Assembly (NCBI GenBank): GCA_024449915.1 | Contig: JAMZAV010000008.1 | Coordinates: 992,001 to 1,056,000 of the forward strand | Direction of reading: 5' to 3' | Source of the DNA: Sweltsa coloradensis | Lineage: Eukaryota > Arthropoda > Insecta > Plecoptera > Chloroperlidae | DNA length: 64,000 nucleotides | Shown here: one piece after another, positions 23,901-33,631 of the stretch | How the letters are laid out: every line of letters begins with the position of its first letter | How positions within the stretch are numbered: position 1 is the stretch's first letter | Position numbers and translations under genes: made by a program | The notes under the pieces: generated by a model | What the model was told of the DNA's origin: nothing | Databases searched by the model: none | Seen by the model: the letters and a program-made list of their open reading frames with translations, nothing else

Positions 23901-26900
23901 GACATTTTTGGCGGGGTGGTGGTTAAGGCTATTCGACCGCGTTTTTCTATTTTCCAAAATATGCTACCAAGTCAAAATATAGTGAATGGCTTTGAAACCT
24001 GGCTCTTTTTAGAAAATCAAAACAATTTTTTTCAAAATTTTCTGATCCGGTATACGGCCAATATAGCTACCTCAAAATAATTTCAAACTTCAATTCGCCA
24101 AGGCACACCGTTCAACGTAGGGTGTTGTGTTTTTGTGACATTAATTTTCAACTGGTTTTCTATATCTCGATTTGTTTAGTCGGGAAACACTCCCGTAGAT
24201 GTAATTGTTTTTATTTACTACAATTCAGAAATTAAAAAAGTACGCCCCAACCGGGAATCGAACCACGGATTTCAATAGGCTGACTGAGAAAAAATATATT
24301 TTTTAACAATTGTCTTTCCTGCGAATTTTTTCGTTTGTCGGTATTTTGTACCGATTTGAAATTCGTAGAAAAGACAATTGTTAAAAAAAAAATTCTCTCA
24401 GTCAGCCTATGGAAAACCAGTTGAAAATTAATGTCACAAAAACACAACACCCTACGTTGAACGGTTACGGTTGGGGGGTACGTTGGCGAATTGAAGTTTG
24501 AAATTATTTTGAGGTGGCGATATTGGCCGTGTACCAGATCAGAAAAAAATTGAAAAAAATAGTTTTGATTTTTTAAAAGAACCAGGTTTCAAAGCCATTC
24601 GGTTTTGATTTTTTTAAATAACCAGGTTTCAAAGCCATTAATGAAATATCCGACTTGGTATAGCATATTTTGGAAAATAGAAAATCGCGGTCGAATAGCC
24701 TTAAGGGTAAACAAACATGTGTACAATAAATATATTTTTTCATAATAGTATCTCAAACATAGTTCGTTTTATACTTGTTATGTTCGATAAGTTTGAAAAC
24801 AAGGATTGTAATTCAACTTGTATCGACATTATTAGTGGTGATGGTGACGTCAGAGCCGACTCCAAGCAAACTTCTATCCCATTGGTCACCATGTTATTTC
24901 CGCCTTACCAGCAGATTGTTTGGGGTAAGGTAGTGGTTTCTACGGGGGCCATGACGTCACACTAAAATAATAGTGTATATAATGTAACACGGTCCAAAAG
25001 CAAATTAGAATTGGGGCCCGTTTAAAATGATTTCGAAGTGTAATGTGCACTAAAAATACGCATGCCGTATTTTTTTTTATCATTCTGAATACGATTCCAC
25101 AACAAAAATATAAATGTTGTTGAACCCTAGAGCCATACAAAATCAGCAACATTAACCATGTTTAAAAATTCTGCCAAATCATCAATTTAAACACCATCAT
25201 AAATTATGGTTCTTTCAAAATAGACCAGTGCACTAAAAAAACAGTATGGTTGGAACAACCAAAATAATATGGGTTGAAGCATTTGGTTAACTTATAAGTG
25301 TTGGATTAACTCTATTTTAGTTGGTGATACAAAATAGCTGATGAAAGAGATGTTGGGATAACTATATTCTTTAGTTAAAAACTGTATGGTTGGAACAACC
25401 AAAATAATTGTTGAATTAACTCTCTTTTAGTTGGGTGACCACAAAACAGGGCTCAATACTGGCAAATCGCATTCTGAACCCAGTGCACCTCGTAGCGTAG
25501 TGGATAAGGTCATGACTTACTAACTATATGTGTTCTCTCTGTCCCAGGTTCGAGGCTCGGTCGGCGCAGGTTTTTAACAACCTGCAACCTAATGTACATT
25601 GCTATTCTAGGTCCTGGTTATGAATGGTACAAGTCATTCGTGCAGGAACAATATCCTTTGTAATTAGTTTAATTAAAATCGTTACGATTATTCATTTATA
25701 CCTTCATTGAGTTGTTTTGCCGTAAAATGAGAGGGGAGTGGTAGGGGGAGATGAGGAGGCCATTTCCGACAACTATATGTATAGTTATATCAACCTACTT
25801 TTGGGTTAAAAGATAAAAAGTATAGTATTTGTAACCAAGTTTTAAAGTCAAAACAACTACGGTAAATTGTTATTCCAACCAAATAATAGTTATGCATGCT
25901 AAAATAATATGGTTACACGAACAACTTGTTTTAGTTGATTCAACTAAACAACAATAACTAAATTATTTGGTTACTGTAACCCATAATATAGCAGGCTAAT
26001 AGTTTACCATATTATTTGGTTCACATAACCAAAAAACCAACCAAACAGTTTTTTGAGTGTGAATGGTTAGAGAAGGGAATTCACTATGTAATCGCCAGTT
26101 CGTGTATTTCATAGTGTAAATAACAGTTAGTAGGAGTGACTGGAAACAGTAGATTGATCACTTAGTTATTAGATGAGCGTAGCGAGCGAAGCGAAGATTC
26201 CGTTTCACTACACTGGAGAAAAAAATCCGGAATGTTTTTTTTTCTTCTGTATTTTTGGCTGTTTGTTAACACGATTCCGGCTAAACCGATACTCCAATTG
26301 CGATGAAATTTTGTGGAGGCCTTCGAAATCTCTGAACTTAGAACTGCCACGTTTTTTTTTAGCGAAATCGAAAAATTATTTCTCATGAAAATCGCAATTT
26401 TACGATTTCTTTCGATTTTTAAAAAATTTCATCGACTTATAACACCTACATGCTTTATCCGATTGTGATGTTTTTTTTAAACAGAAACTTAATTTATTAC
26501 TTAATACATTCGTGTGAAATTTGAGTGCAATCAAAAAATTATTTCTCATGATAATTGCAATTTTACGATTTTTTTATTTTTAAAATTTATTCGATTTATA
26601 ACACCTACATGCTTTTACGATTGTAATGAGTTTTTTACAGAACCTTAATTTTATGAATTAATATATTCGTGTGAAATTTGAGCGCAATTAAAAAAACTAT
26701 TTCTTATGAAAATCCCAATTTTATCCTTTTTTCGTTTTTAAACAACTACGCTCATCCAACAACTCGACTGAAAAGGCGTTTGCGAAGCTTCCTAGTTTTA
26801 AGAAAAAGCCTAGTAAAAAATTACACACCCCTATTTTGATGAGGACTTGGTAAGTAAATGAGTTGCTTGTTGGTAATGTTTCAGAACAACACGACGATGG

Positions 26901-28265
26901 TGGCTCTGCCTGCCGGTGCGGCGGTGCGCAACCGCACGCTGCGCGCCGTTAGGAATCCCCCAAGAACCCCCAGGATATCCTACGCGACACTCAATGAAAT
27001 GTCGCAACGCGTCCTCACGGCGATAGAAGCATTTCTCACTCTAGAGACTGACAACGGGATCTGCCTACAGAGATCTTTATGCGAAAATAATAAATATTCA
27101 AGAACATTGGAGGAAAACCAAAAAATTTGGCTACCTGTATGGAGGTAAGGTCAACACAAATGCTCTGTACTAAAAGATTAACTTTTACCTTTATGATTGG
27201 GAGGAACTGTCCGAACCATTATATTATTATATTGTGAGGATGACATATTCTAAGTTAAGTTGTACCCAGTGCAGTATCTACGTTCTGTATCGTACTAAAA
27301 AACGAAGAATAGTTTAAGCCCTAAAATCGATAAAATAGTCAAATCTCCTTACTCCTACCATGATAATGACTAGACTAGACACACGGAGAAAATGATGAAA
27401 AAATAAACCTTGTCTAAAAATAAATAAAAGAAAATCAAGCCGGGCGAAAAGTTTATTTGATGGCAATGCTGATAAACTGGAAACTGGTTGTGGAAGAGGA
27501 AATAAGTTTGATAGTTTTGGAAGATCAATCATGTTACGAACAATTCATCAGTGTAGTATTCACAATCATATCATCATGACTTTGTTGGCATAGTAGCAGC
27601 GAGGTCATTCAAAGTAATAAGATGATTGGCAAGGATGAGAACGCCGAACTAGTCGAAAATTGTAATAAGTTGATGAGAACTATGAAAGAGCAATTGAACA
27701 AAAAATAATAATCTCGAAATAATTGTCCTTAATGATAATGTGATTAGTTTTAGCAGTGGCGGACTTAGCCCTGATTCATGGGGATTGTGATTTTTTCAAT
27801 TATAAAATGAAAACGAACTACTTGGAAGCAGTAGCGTATCTAGGGGGGGGGGGGGGAGGGGGGGAATGGCATAATAGATGATGGTAATAATTACCTACGG
27901 CGCTACGCATTCGAAATCGGAATCTCACGGGGGGGAGGCGATCGCCCCCTCCCCCCACTGTATCCGCCACTGAGTTTTAGTTTTGGGTGTAAGGCCCGGC
28001 AGACGTATGGTATGGTATGAACACCTCGACATGTCATCTTGATTTCAGTCTGGGGGCGAGCTACATAGCGGGTCGCTTCGCAGGTGGTGCCTCGCCATCC
28101 TCCCTGATGCTCGAGAACCTCCGAGCCTCGGTACTGGGGTTGGGGGCGTCGCAGTGCGAGGCCCTCTACCCAGCATGTACCGTGCAGTCCCTGGACAGGG
28201 CGAGGGAGGCTCGTCGACGACACCACAGGAGGAGGCGGTTCGGAGACATGGGCATGGAGAACTAG
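10223..28265 (+). CDS. six-exon gene: 433-aa single-pass membrane or secreted protein, DM4/12-like C-terminus
   Basis: I joined six exons (10223-10458, 19180-19389, 23029-23218, 23662-23850, 26885-27144, 28049-28265). All introns are GT-AG and all phases agree, giving 1302 nt: 433 codons plus TAG. The product starts with a hydrophobic signal-like stretch (about residues 5-24). Potential N-glycosylation sites follow at 53 and 60, then a Lys-rich segment (113-122), an acidic, Asn-rich segment (160-185) and one transmembrane helix (about 251-273). The C-terminal domain has C335-x5-C341 and C398-x6-C405 and ends in an Arg-rich tail (about 412-425). The pattern 'CLQRSLCE ... QCEALYPAC' matches the arthropod DM4/12 layout (an LxRxxCE-type first pair and a C-x-x-x-Y-x-x-C second pair); this family call is inference. 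Exons are GC-rich against AT-rich introns. No function can be assigned. If the helix spans the membrane, the Cys domain and residues 25-250 lie on opposite sides, unless the N-terminal segment is a cleaved signal. Confidence 0.82.
10858..12019 (+). mobile_element. hAT-type non-autonomous element in the minisatellite
   Basis: The ends are TAGGGTTCGAAATTTTCCGG and, inverted, CCGGAAAAATTGG...ATCCCTA. The flanking 8-bp duplications are accataac and accagaac (one difference), as hAT insertions make. The inside has runs of A/T with CCGG inverted motifs and no transposase frame. It carries a second hAT element at 11175-11638. Confidence 0.72.
11175..11638 (+). mobile_element. hAT-type MITE nested in another hAT element
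   Basis: Terminal inverted repeats CAGGGGTCGAAATTAA and TTAATTTGACTCCTG, 464 bp, flanked by tttatagc and tttataga (seven of eight bases equal). CAGGGG ends with 8-bp duplications indicate hAT. No coding frame is seen. Confidence 0.75.
12171..12247. repeat. perfect 24-bp stem hairpin
   Basis: TTTATGGAAATCAATCCAGA and four more bases are repeated exactly in inverted orientation, separated by 29 bases. It sits inside the CAAT-rich array. It may be a tiny MITE or a cruciform-forming site; no function is evident. Confidence 0.85.
13169..13763. mobile_element. CTAGT-ended repeat, family A copy 2
   Basis: Same orientation and structure as 1503-2090, with the same end sequences. It lies in gene 1 intron 1. 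Differences are mostly small indels in A-runs, so the copies are of similar age. Confidence 0.72.
14795..15370. mobile_element. CTAG-ended repeat, family C
   Basis: It starts AGACGAGGGAGCGAAGC and ends CCTTAGAAAACTAG, with GTGAGTGAGTTCGCGAGTTC and TGGCTAAACAGATTGAGC inside. These are the same end logic as families A and B, with an unrelated interior. It directly abuts the inverted pair at 15371. Confidence 0.5.
15371..15667. repeat. inverted pair of CTAGT-type ends
   Basis: Left ACTAGGAAAACGCCAAAGTC and right GACTTTGGCGTTTTCCTAGT head inverted arms of about 70 bases (to ACCCGGTAACATT). They enclose about 160 bases that hold AAGGGCGCGTCAACTG, a word shared with about 20312-20340. Confidence 0.8.
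15668..17259. other. gene 1 intron 1, no recognised element
   Basis: AT-rich intron sequence. A short frame at 16061-16285 (Cys-x2-Cys and Lys-rich) has no supporting neighbours and is probably chance. TACGGGAGTGTTTCCCGA near 17065 recurs inverted near 24180. Confidence 0.4.
17260..17480. repeat. repeat shared with about 60600-60690
   Basis: ACCAGTGCTTGCCTTTAGCTT and CGGGGAATCA... TAGTAACA have close matches (CCAGTGCTCGCCTCTAGCTT, AAGTAACAGG) at 60640-60685. It is an uncharacterised interspersed repeat. Confidence 0.45.
17580..17800. repeat. interspersed repeat with CTGTCCGTCCGTCTGTGCGT
   Basis: Recurs diverged at about 19965-20175 and 22515-22640. Shared parts are the TCTCACGATAAAAA-type word, TTGCCCTTCAACAAG and GACACAGAATGTTT, then a word near ACCTCCACCAAGG. 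It is probably a non-autonomous mobile element; ends are not clear. Confidence 0.6.
17903..17938. repeat. (TTG)n microsatellite
   Basis: About twelve TTG units, followed by a T-rich tail; in gene 1 intron 1. Confidence 0.95.
18211..19097. mobile_element. TTAA-flanked (piggyBac-like) non-autonomous element in intron 1
   Basis: Inverted ends GGGAACACTCCACTGAAAA, 887 bp, with TTAA on both sides (18207-18210, 19098-19101). TTAA duplications are the hallmark of the piggyBac superfamily. There is no recognisable transposase frame. The element ends 78 bases before gene 1 exon 2. Confidence 0.8.
19180..19389 (+). CDS. gene 1 exon 2 (Lys-rich segment)
   Basis: The acceptor is GGTTTCAG|G and the donor GACCAG|GTAACA. 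The exon adds one base to complete Arg79 and encodes residues 80-148 plus two bases of Arg149. It holds the charged stretch PRVATKKEKKKA and several dibasic pairs that could be cleavage sites if the protein is secreted. A TTAA-flanked transposon ends only 78 bases before this exon, close to the branch-point region. Confidence 0.82.
20220..23028. other. gene 1 intron 2, mostly unique
   Basis: AT-rich with repeat words near 20310-20350 and 22515-22900. No exon with matching phase was found between exon 2 and exon 3; the two join directly in phase. Confidence 0.45.
23029..23218 (+). CDS. gene 1 exon 3 (acidic, Asn-rich segment)
   Basis: The acceptor is TGAATGTCAG|G and the donor AAGCAG|GTAGGC, phase 0. 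It encodes residues 150-212, including YRHYGNNNN and an acidic run around DDVSEDEFDG. The last 42 bases of the exon, together with the donor and 26 bases of intron, form the first unit of a 68-bp tandem repeat (see 23177-23545). Reading on into the second unit shifts frame and stops at 23290. Confidence 0.8.
23177..23545 (+). repeat. 68-bp tandem repeat duplicating the exon 3 end and its splice donor
   Basis: Units start at 23177, 23245, 23313, 23381 and 23449, with a partial sixth from 23517. They differ by only a few substitutions. Each full unit contains the exon 3 terminal bases, the donor AAGCAG|GTAGGC and a CT-rich tract that precedes the next unit's CACAG. Every unit can therefore supply a donor (23219, 23287, 23355, 23423, 23491) and possibly an acceptor. 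Confidence 0.95.
23662..23850 (+). CDS. gene 1 exon 4 (transmembrane segment)
   Basis: The acceptor is TTTGTTTGTAG|T and the donor CAGACG|GTAAGT; both ends are phase 0, so skipping it would delete 63 residues in frame. It encodes residues 213-275: a Gly/His-rich stretch (SYGGTGHGGHE) followed by the hydrophobic helix ELALTAIAFLAFKLFLLNVI. An in-frame skip would give a form without the membrane anchor. Confidence 0.85.
23927..24700. mobile_element. TTAA-flanked foldback element in intron 4
   Basis: GGCTATTCGACCGCG ends, TTAA on both sides (23923-23926, 24701-24704). Nearly the whole element is an inverted repeat with arms of about 350 bases around a centre near 24340. The inner segment around ACAATTGTC is also inverted. 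One arm carries a 40-bp tandem duplication (24560-24640). Confidence 0.85.
25231..26059. mobile_element. CACT-ended DNA element in intron 4
   Basis: Ends CACTAAAAAAACAG and, inverted, CTGTTTTTTGAGTG, followed inside by TATGGTTGG/CCAACCAAA. Subterminal GGTTGGAACAACCAAAATAA motifs repeat in both arms. A tRNA-like segment lies inside. Superfamily not settled (CACTA/Chapaev-type ends are possible); no clear target duplication. Confidence 0.62.
25485..25570 (+). repeat. tRNA-derived (SINE-like) segment inside the CACT element
   Basis: TAGCGTAGTGGATAAGG resembles a Pol III A-box region and GGTTCGAGGC, about 45 bases on, a B-box. Stems do not form a full cloverleaf. Similar B-box words (GGTTYGAATYC) occur near 3773, 24250 (minus) and 34730 (minus). 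Confidence 0.35.
26171..26796. mobile_element. CTAGT-ended repeat, family B copy 1, in intron 4
   Basis: Ends AGATGAGCGTAGCGAGCG and GCGAAGCTTCCTAGT are as in family A, but the interior differs (CACTGGAGAAAAAAATCC, ACACGATTCCGGCTAAACC). It has an internal duplication: AACACCTACATGCTTT and TCGTGTGAAATTTGAG each occur twice. It ends 88 bases before exon 5. Confidence 0.7.
26885..27144 (+). CDS. gene 1 exon 5 (first cysteine pair)
   Basis: The acceptor is AATGTTTCAG|A and the donor ATGGAG|GTAAGG. It encodes residues 276-361 plus two bases of Ser362. It contains glycosylation sequons at 276/277 and 291, a helical stretch before the first pair, and CLQRSLCENN, the first cysteine pair. The first half is GC-rich and the second half AT-rich, yet the frame stays open throughout. 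Confidence 0.82.
27754..27972. mobile_element. hAT-type MITE before gene 1 exon 6
   Basis: Ends CAGTGGCGGA and TCCGCCACTG, flanked by perfect 8-bp duplications agttttag. It contains a second CAGTAGCGTATCTAGG end-like sequence and a long G-run, suggesting one copy inserted in another. It ends 76 bases before the exon 6 acceptor. Confidence 0.82.
28049..28265 (+). CDS. gene 1 exon 6 (second cysteine pair, stop)
   Basis: The acceptor is TTGATTTCAG|T. It completes Ser362 and encodes 71 residues before TAG at 28263-28265. It includes a small hydrophobic/Gly-rich stretch, the second pair CEALYPAC, and the Arg-rich tail REARRRHHRRRRFG. The exon is strongly GC-rich compared with the flanks. Confidence 0.83.
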
Positions 28266-29389
28266 AACTACCATCTAACAAGATAATAACACCAATGGCG
28301 AGCGCTTATAAGCAAATGCATGTACCAATTAGGAGGACAAAGTACAAAAGTAATAATATTTGTTTCTTTGGTTTTGCACTGTAGAATTTTAAAGATCTCT
28401 TGTTAGCAATTCTTGCAGCTTTTAGACGCAGGAGGGCTTGGAAATAATACGCTGGTTAGTGGCTAGTTGTATTCTGTAGTTGTTCACAGATAAAACCAAC
28501 AAATACAGAGGTAGATGCGAGTTGGAGCCATGATTGTTCAGGATAACTGAAGTTCGGTTTTAAAACATGCATCTACAACCAACATATTTTCATCTATATC
28601 ATTTTTGGATACCAGATCAGTACCAGTACTGGTATTGTAAGTTATATAGATTGTGGTTGGGAAAAATACAACAATATGAATTATTGAACGGTTTGTCAGC
28701 AAATTATTCAACAATTTTAGATATAATATTTTTCCTATACCCAAAAAAGGCACGTTTTTTGTTGAATAATTCCATGAGCCAGTAAAAGAGCATCTCCACA
28801 ATCCATTAAAGTGTAAAATGGAACTGGATTTGACTTCAAATGGGTGGTTGAGGTGGTGGTGGTATTTCTGGATAGTTTGGGATTTTGATAAAGTTTGATG
28901 TCAATAATGGCTTATAATGAGGTCAAATGCTATGGAAGTTATTATTTGTTATTGGTGTAATGTTCTAAAACTTAAATATTGAAATTGTAGTGGGTGGCAT
29001 CTAATCATAGAGATACCATATGCATCTAATAGCCACGGCATTATTTCTTGTCAATATTAGAGCCAACGGTATAGGGGACTTGTTACTTATGTGATGGCAA
29101 AGGTGCTGACAATCTAACCTAATAAACCTGTCTGTCGTTGTTTGGTTGTGTACAGCTAGCAAAGATGATGAATATATCCATGACGTATACAATAATGTTA
29201 CGACTCAAAATGATATTGATGGCCATCATTGCCAATTTGCATGATAAAGGGTTAGGGGGAAATGGTTGTGTTGGGAATACTGGTTTTGGGTATAAAATTT
29301 AATCAATGACACAGAATGAAAGACACATTTTAGTTCTGAAATATAGTTGGGAAAAGTTTGTAAGTATTGTTATCGTTTGGTAATTGCAA
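28266..29389 (+). other. gene 1 3' UTR and downstream flank
   Basis: AT-rich, non-coding. No clean AATAAA occurs in the first kilobase after the stop. Candidates are near 29489 and 29835 (AATAAAACATT), so the 3' end is not fixed. Confidence 0.35.
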
Positions 29390-29760
29390 CCTCATACATG
29401 GGTACATGGGGGGGAGGGGGGACAAAACCCCCCTCTTTTGACCAAAAAAGTGTGAAAGTGCACTATAACATTACAATGGAGAATATAGAATAAATGTTTT
29501 ATCTCAATACTAAAGGCAATTTATACCATCTGACCAAAAGAGGATTTTAGTAGATAAAAATAAAAAAAATAGTTTATTGTGATGTATTAAAACGCAGTTT
29601 TGCACCAAAATGACCTTGAAAGAGAAAACTAGTGGATTAAAAACAGCATTTTAGTAGATAAAAAGTTGGTCATTGTGATGCTTGAAAACGCACAGATTTT
29701 CAAATGACCTCCGAGATTTTTTCCGGGCGGCAAGCCCCTCGGAACCAATGGTAAGGTCGA
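29390..29760. mobile_element. diverged copy of the 2864-3242 MITE family
   Basis: The G-run/C-run start (GGGGGGACAAAACCCCCC) and internal words (AGGATTTTAGTAGATA, GTTGGTCATTGTGATGCTT, ACCTTGAAAGAGAAAACT) match the MITE at 2864-3242. The outer ends are not clear. Confidence 0.6.
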
Positions 29761-29769
29761 TGCTACAGC

Positions 29770-32700
29770 CAGGAATACATTAATTTGTTTAAATTCCAAT
29801 CTACAGCCGGAGAGAATGTTACAAAGTAACACATGAATAAAACATTTTGAAGAATATATTGCATTTGAATATTATTTAATTTATCTGAGACAAGAAAGAA
29901 AGTCTGCTGAAAGTTGGTGATCACTGATCTCATTATCTTTACACTTTTCAATTCAAGCTGTAACCCACTAATTAGCCACAGCTTTAGTAGCACTTAAATT
30001 AAATGAGACACTAAAATGCAAGTTCGGAATTTAACTGCAAGAACTATAGGCCTACTAATACCCAACTGTATGGTGGGATTTCGCCACTAACTAAAGAGTT
30101 TAATTAAATTATGTTCCAAGTTTTAAATTAAAAAATATTCCGTATTCCCTCTTCCATTCAAATTTGAAGCGACCCTAAACCCCCAGTTTTAAGTAAAACA
30201 TGTACTGAAAAGAAAACTAACATTAATTATAGCCCTTTAGCCAGCATTTGCAGCGATCATTAGTTTGATTCAAATTACCTGAATTTGAATTCACGAGGGC
30301 TTAACTAACTGTACTGTCGTGGCGATTGCATGGGTGGAAGCCACAATTAAAAACTAACATTATCTACCTCAGCACAGGTAACATTTTGAAAAGTTTTACG
30401 CATGAAGGCCCATATGTATTGTAGGGCTAATATTGACCAATGATTAATCTGCCAATCTGCCGTGCACAGATTAAATTCTGTATTTTCCTATAAACTAATC
30501 AATAAATTGTTTGATGCAAGCACAATGAAATGCTTGAATGATGAATGTTCCATGAACTTATTTACCAGCACAACTATAACGAGGAATGAATCCAAAAGTA
30601 CATTGTACTTTGAAGTATTTTTAAGTACTTTTACATGATATTTATACTTGGTTTAAAAATGGTACCCTACCTATTAGTTTAATACAGTCACGGGAATTCA
30701 TTTCTGAGACTACATGGTTTATATTGATAAGACAAATTTTTAGAGGAAAAGCAACAGAAAACCTGCAATCTGTAATCTATGGGAAAACATTAGTCTGGAA
30801 GAAGGTAATAGATTATATTCCATCTCACAGAAATTCACCGATAAGCTATCCTATTAGTCAAATTCATTTTTGGGGAATGGCTGTGGCTCGAAGCCTCTCC
30901 CCTGGTATGCTTTAGTTCCTGGTGCAAAGCACCTATAACTAAAAATCTGACGCGTGCCAGAGTTGGGCAACGGACAGCGTCCTTGCGCTGTCTGGTGGTT
31001 GGTGACAGGTACCGTTGATTTCGCTTGAATACCGACGGAGCTCCGGGAATGGCAACAAATCTATAGGTTTTTACAATGGATGTAATAAGTAGCAGCACCC
31101 GTGGCATATTATATTACTAGGAAGCTTCGCAAACGCTTTTTCAGGCGCGTTGTTGGATGAGCGTAATTTGTTTTAAACGAAAAAAGCGTAAATTTGCGAT
31201 TTTATGAGAAATAATTTTTCGATTACGCTCAAATTTCCCACGAATATATAAATTCATAAAATTAAGGTTCTGTGAAAAAATCATTACAATCGGATAAAGC
31301 ATGTAGGTGTTATAAGTCGAAGAATTTTTTTAAAAATCGAAAAAAAATCGTAAAATTGCGATTTTCACAAGAAATAAATTTTCGATTGCGCTCAAAAACG
31401 TGGCAGTTCTAAGTTCAGAGATTTCAAAGGCCTCCACAAAATTTGATCGCAATTGGAGTATCGGTTTAGCCGGAATCGTGTGGACAAACACACAAAAATA
31501 CAAAAAAAAAGAAAAAAAAACATTCCGGATTTTTTCTCCAGTGTAGTAGAATGGAATCTTCGCTTCGCTCGCTACGCTCATCCAATAATAAACCGACTGT
31601 ATACAAGGGAGTATAGGCTCCTCTCTAGCTCTCTAAGTTTTTTTTAATTTAACAACCTGTACAATTGTTATACAATTTCTTACAAGTGTAGCACACTAAT
31701 TTATTATTAAGATTTTACTACTATTTATATTTGTATTTATTGCTTTTGTCACATAAGGTGTTGTTCAACTTAGCCAAGTTGTACCTACAACTCAACTGTG
31801 TTTGTATGGTTAGGTACATAACTCTTCGCACATCTCCTTAAATATTAGATTAATTTCTAAAAAATTCTAAAAGATTGTCTATACATGAAGAATAAACTTA
31901 TCTTATCTACATGCTCACTGCTCAGATTTATTTTCTTTGGCCTGAGCAAACTTAAGCCATTTTCTGACCTGTTGGAACATTACACATGAAGACATTTAAA
32001 TAAAATGTAAAGTTGTGCCACTAAGCAAGTCCAAACATTTTAGCAACAATCTCTATGGTGGTGATGATATCCTACTATCACCATTTACAAGTCCATTGTA
32101 GTTGCAACCTGGGCATTGAGCCAAAACTCGGTATTTCACTTTGGTTTTTGTTTAAAGGCAATTATTTAATTCCATTAATGTTCGTAAGGCTTGTGGAATG
32201 TATTCGAGTTACTTTTAAAATTACTGTGGTTGTTAAAATGGAAAAACCTACATTTTATTTTCCAACACAGCATGTATAACCTAATTAAATGAAGGACAAA
32301 ATGGATGAAGTAAAACGAAATATAATGAATATCATATGAAAGTTGTGTGAAAATCTTCGCCGTTGAAGCGCCCTCATAGTATCTTTCTTGAGCAGAAGTC
32401 TCACGTACGCAACAAACTTTCATACAAGCTTGGTTCAATTGTTTGCAAGTTCTCCTTAATACTCTCCTGGGCACTAAGCTTATTTCCACGCAATTAAAAA
32501 TGTAGGGGATATAAATAAATAATAATTAGGTTATACTCTTTAAGAGAACGCCGTTCAATTCATTTTACGTGCATTCGAATCTCAGCCAGTTTTAGTCACA
32601 TCTATTTGCGATTTTATAAATTAGTGTAAAAATTAAGGCATCTATCATTGCACTTTTCCATTAATTGATTATAGAAAATAAACAAAAAATAATTCTTATT

Positions 32701-33600
32701 TTCTAGAATTTCGAATCTGTCAAAATGGTCAAAAACACCCAAATAGTAACTATGCATTTTCTGATTGATCTATGATAAATATTGAAAATCTGACATGATA
32801 GGGTCGTACAGATGTCTTTCATTATCAAGTATGCCAAGTTGAATTAAGATGTAATGATTGATGACTGCAGGACAAGGAGCGCGCCGAACATCAAATCACG
32901 CCGAACCAATGATTCCCAAACTTTTCTAGCTCATATAACAGTTAAAATTATCTGAAGGTAGGTGACCCCCAAATCTCAAACAAATGTTAGCTATTAGAAA
33001 ATGTCTTGAACGGCATGATTAGAACAAAGCATAAGGAAAACATTAAAATGGAGCTGCAACTTAACGTTTCGAAAGTAAAAAAAGGTAATCATATAATTAT
33101 GATGGATATGATAATACGATACATACAAATTATAAGTGTAAATTAAATGTACATGTTACATCGGTACTATAATAACTTTTAGCAGGTTGACATTTTCCAC
33201 AAAGTAGTCGGTGATGGTTCGATACGATCACAGACACATACAGTTGGCAAGAAGACTGCCCGCTACCACAATTATAGCAATTAACTAAACATAAAGCCGC
33301 CTAGAAAACATGCCCCTCATCAGGTGACTAAACTAGGTAGGCCTATAGGATGCCAGGATAGTTGGGAGGTAATATCAGAGATATTTTATTGGACAACATC
33401 CGAGCATTTTAGTTTTGACTTGAGAAAACCTTCCGTCGGGATTACCATTGCCTGGAATTCAACCCACAACCTCCCTGACGAGCGTATTGCAGAGTGTCAC
33501 CGAGCGACATAAACCATGGTTTACCAATCAAGCCGCTAACCGACCACGCCTCCGACATCTTGTGCTCAGGAACGGAACAGGATGAATGGAGGAAATAAGC
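29770..33600. other. region between the two convergent genes
   Basis: Apart from the family B repeat at 31116-31584, I see AT-rich unique sequence. 33430-33560 on the minus strand has GGTTAGCGGCTTGATTGG and GGTTGAATTCC, possible tRNA-derived boxes. No gene is supported. Confidence 0.45.
31116..31584. mobile_element. CTAGT-ended repeat, family B copy 2 (inverted)
   Basis: It starts ACTAGGAAGCTTCGC and ends CTTCGCTCGCTACGCTCATC, and matches 26171-26796 in reverse but with a single copy of the internally duplicated part. Confidence 0.7.
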
Positions 33601-33631
33601 AGTAAATTCACACCTTTACAAAACCAATGTT

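Noticed and set aside
24236..24262. B-box-like GGTTCGATTCCCGG on the minus strand
   Set aside because: No A-box or cloverleaf arms are found nearby; it is within the foldback element's centre.
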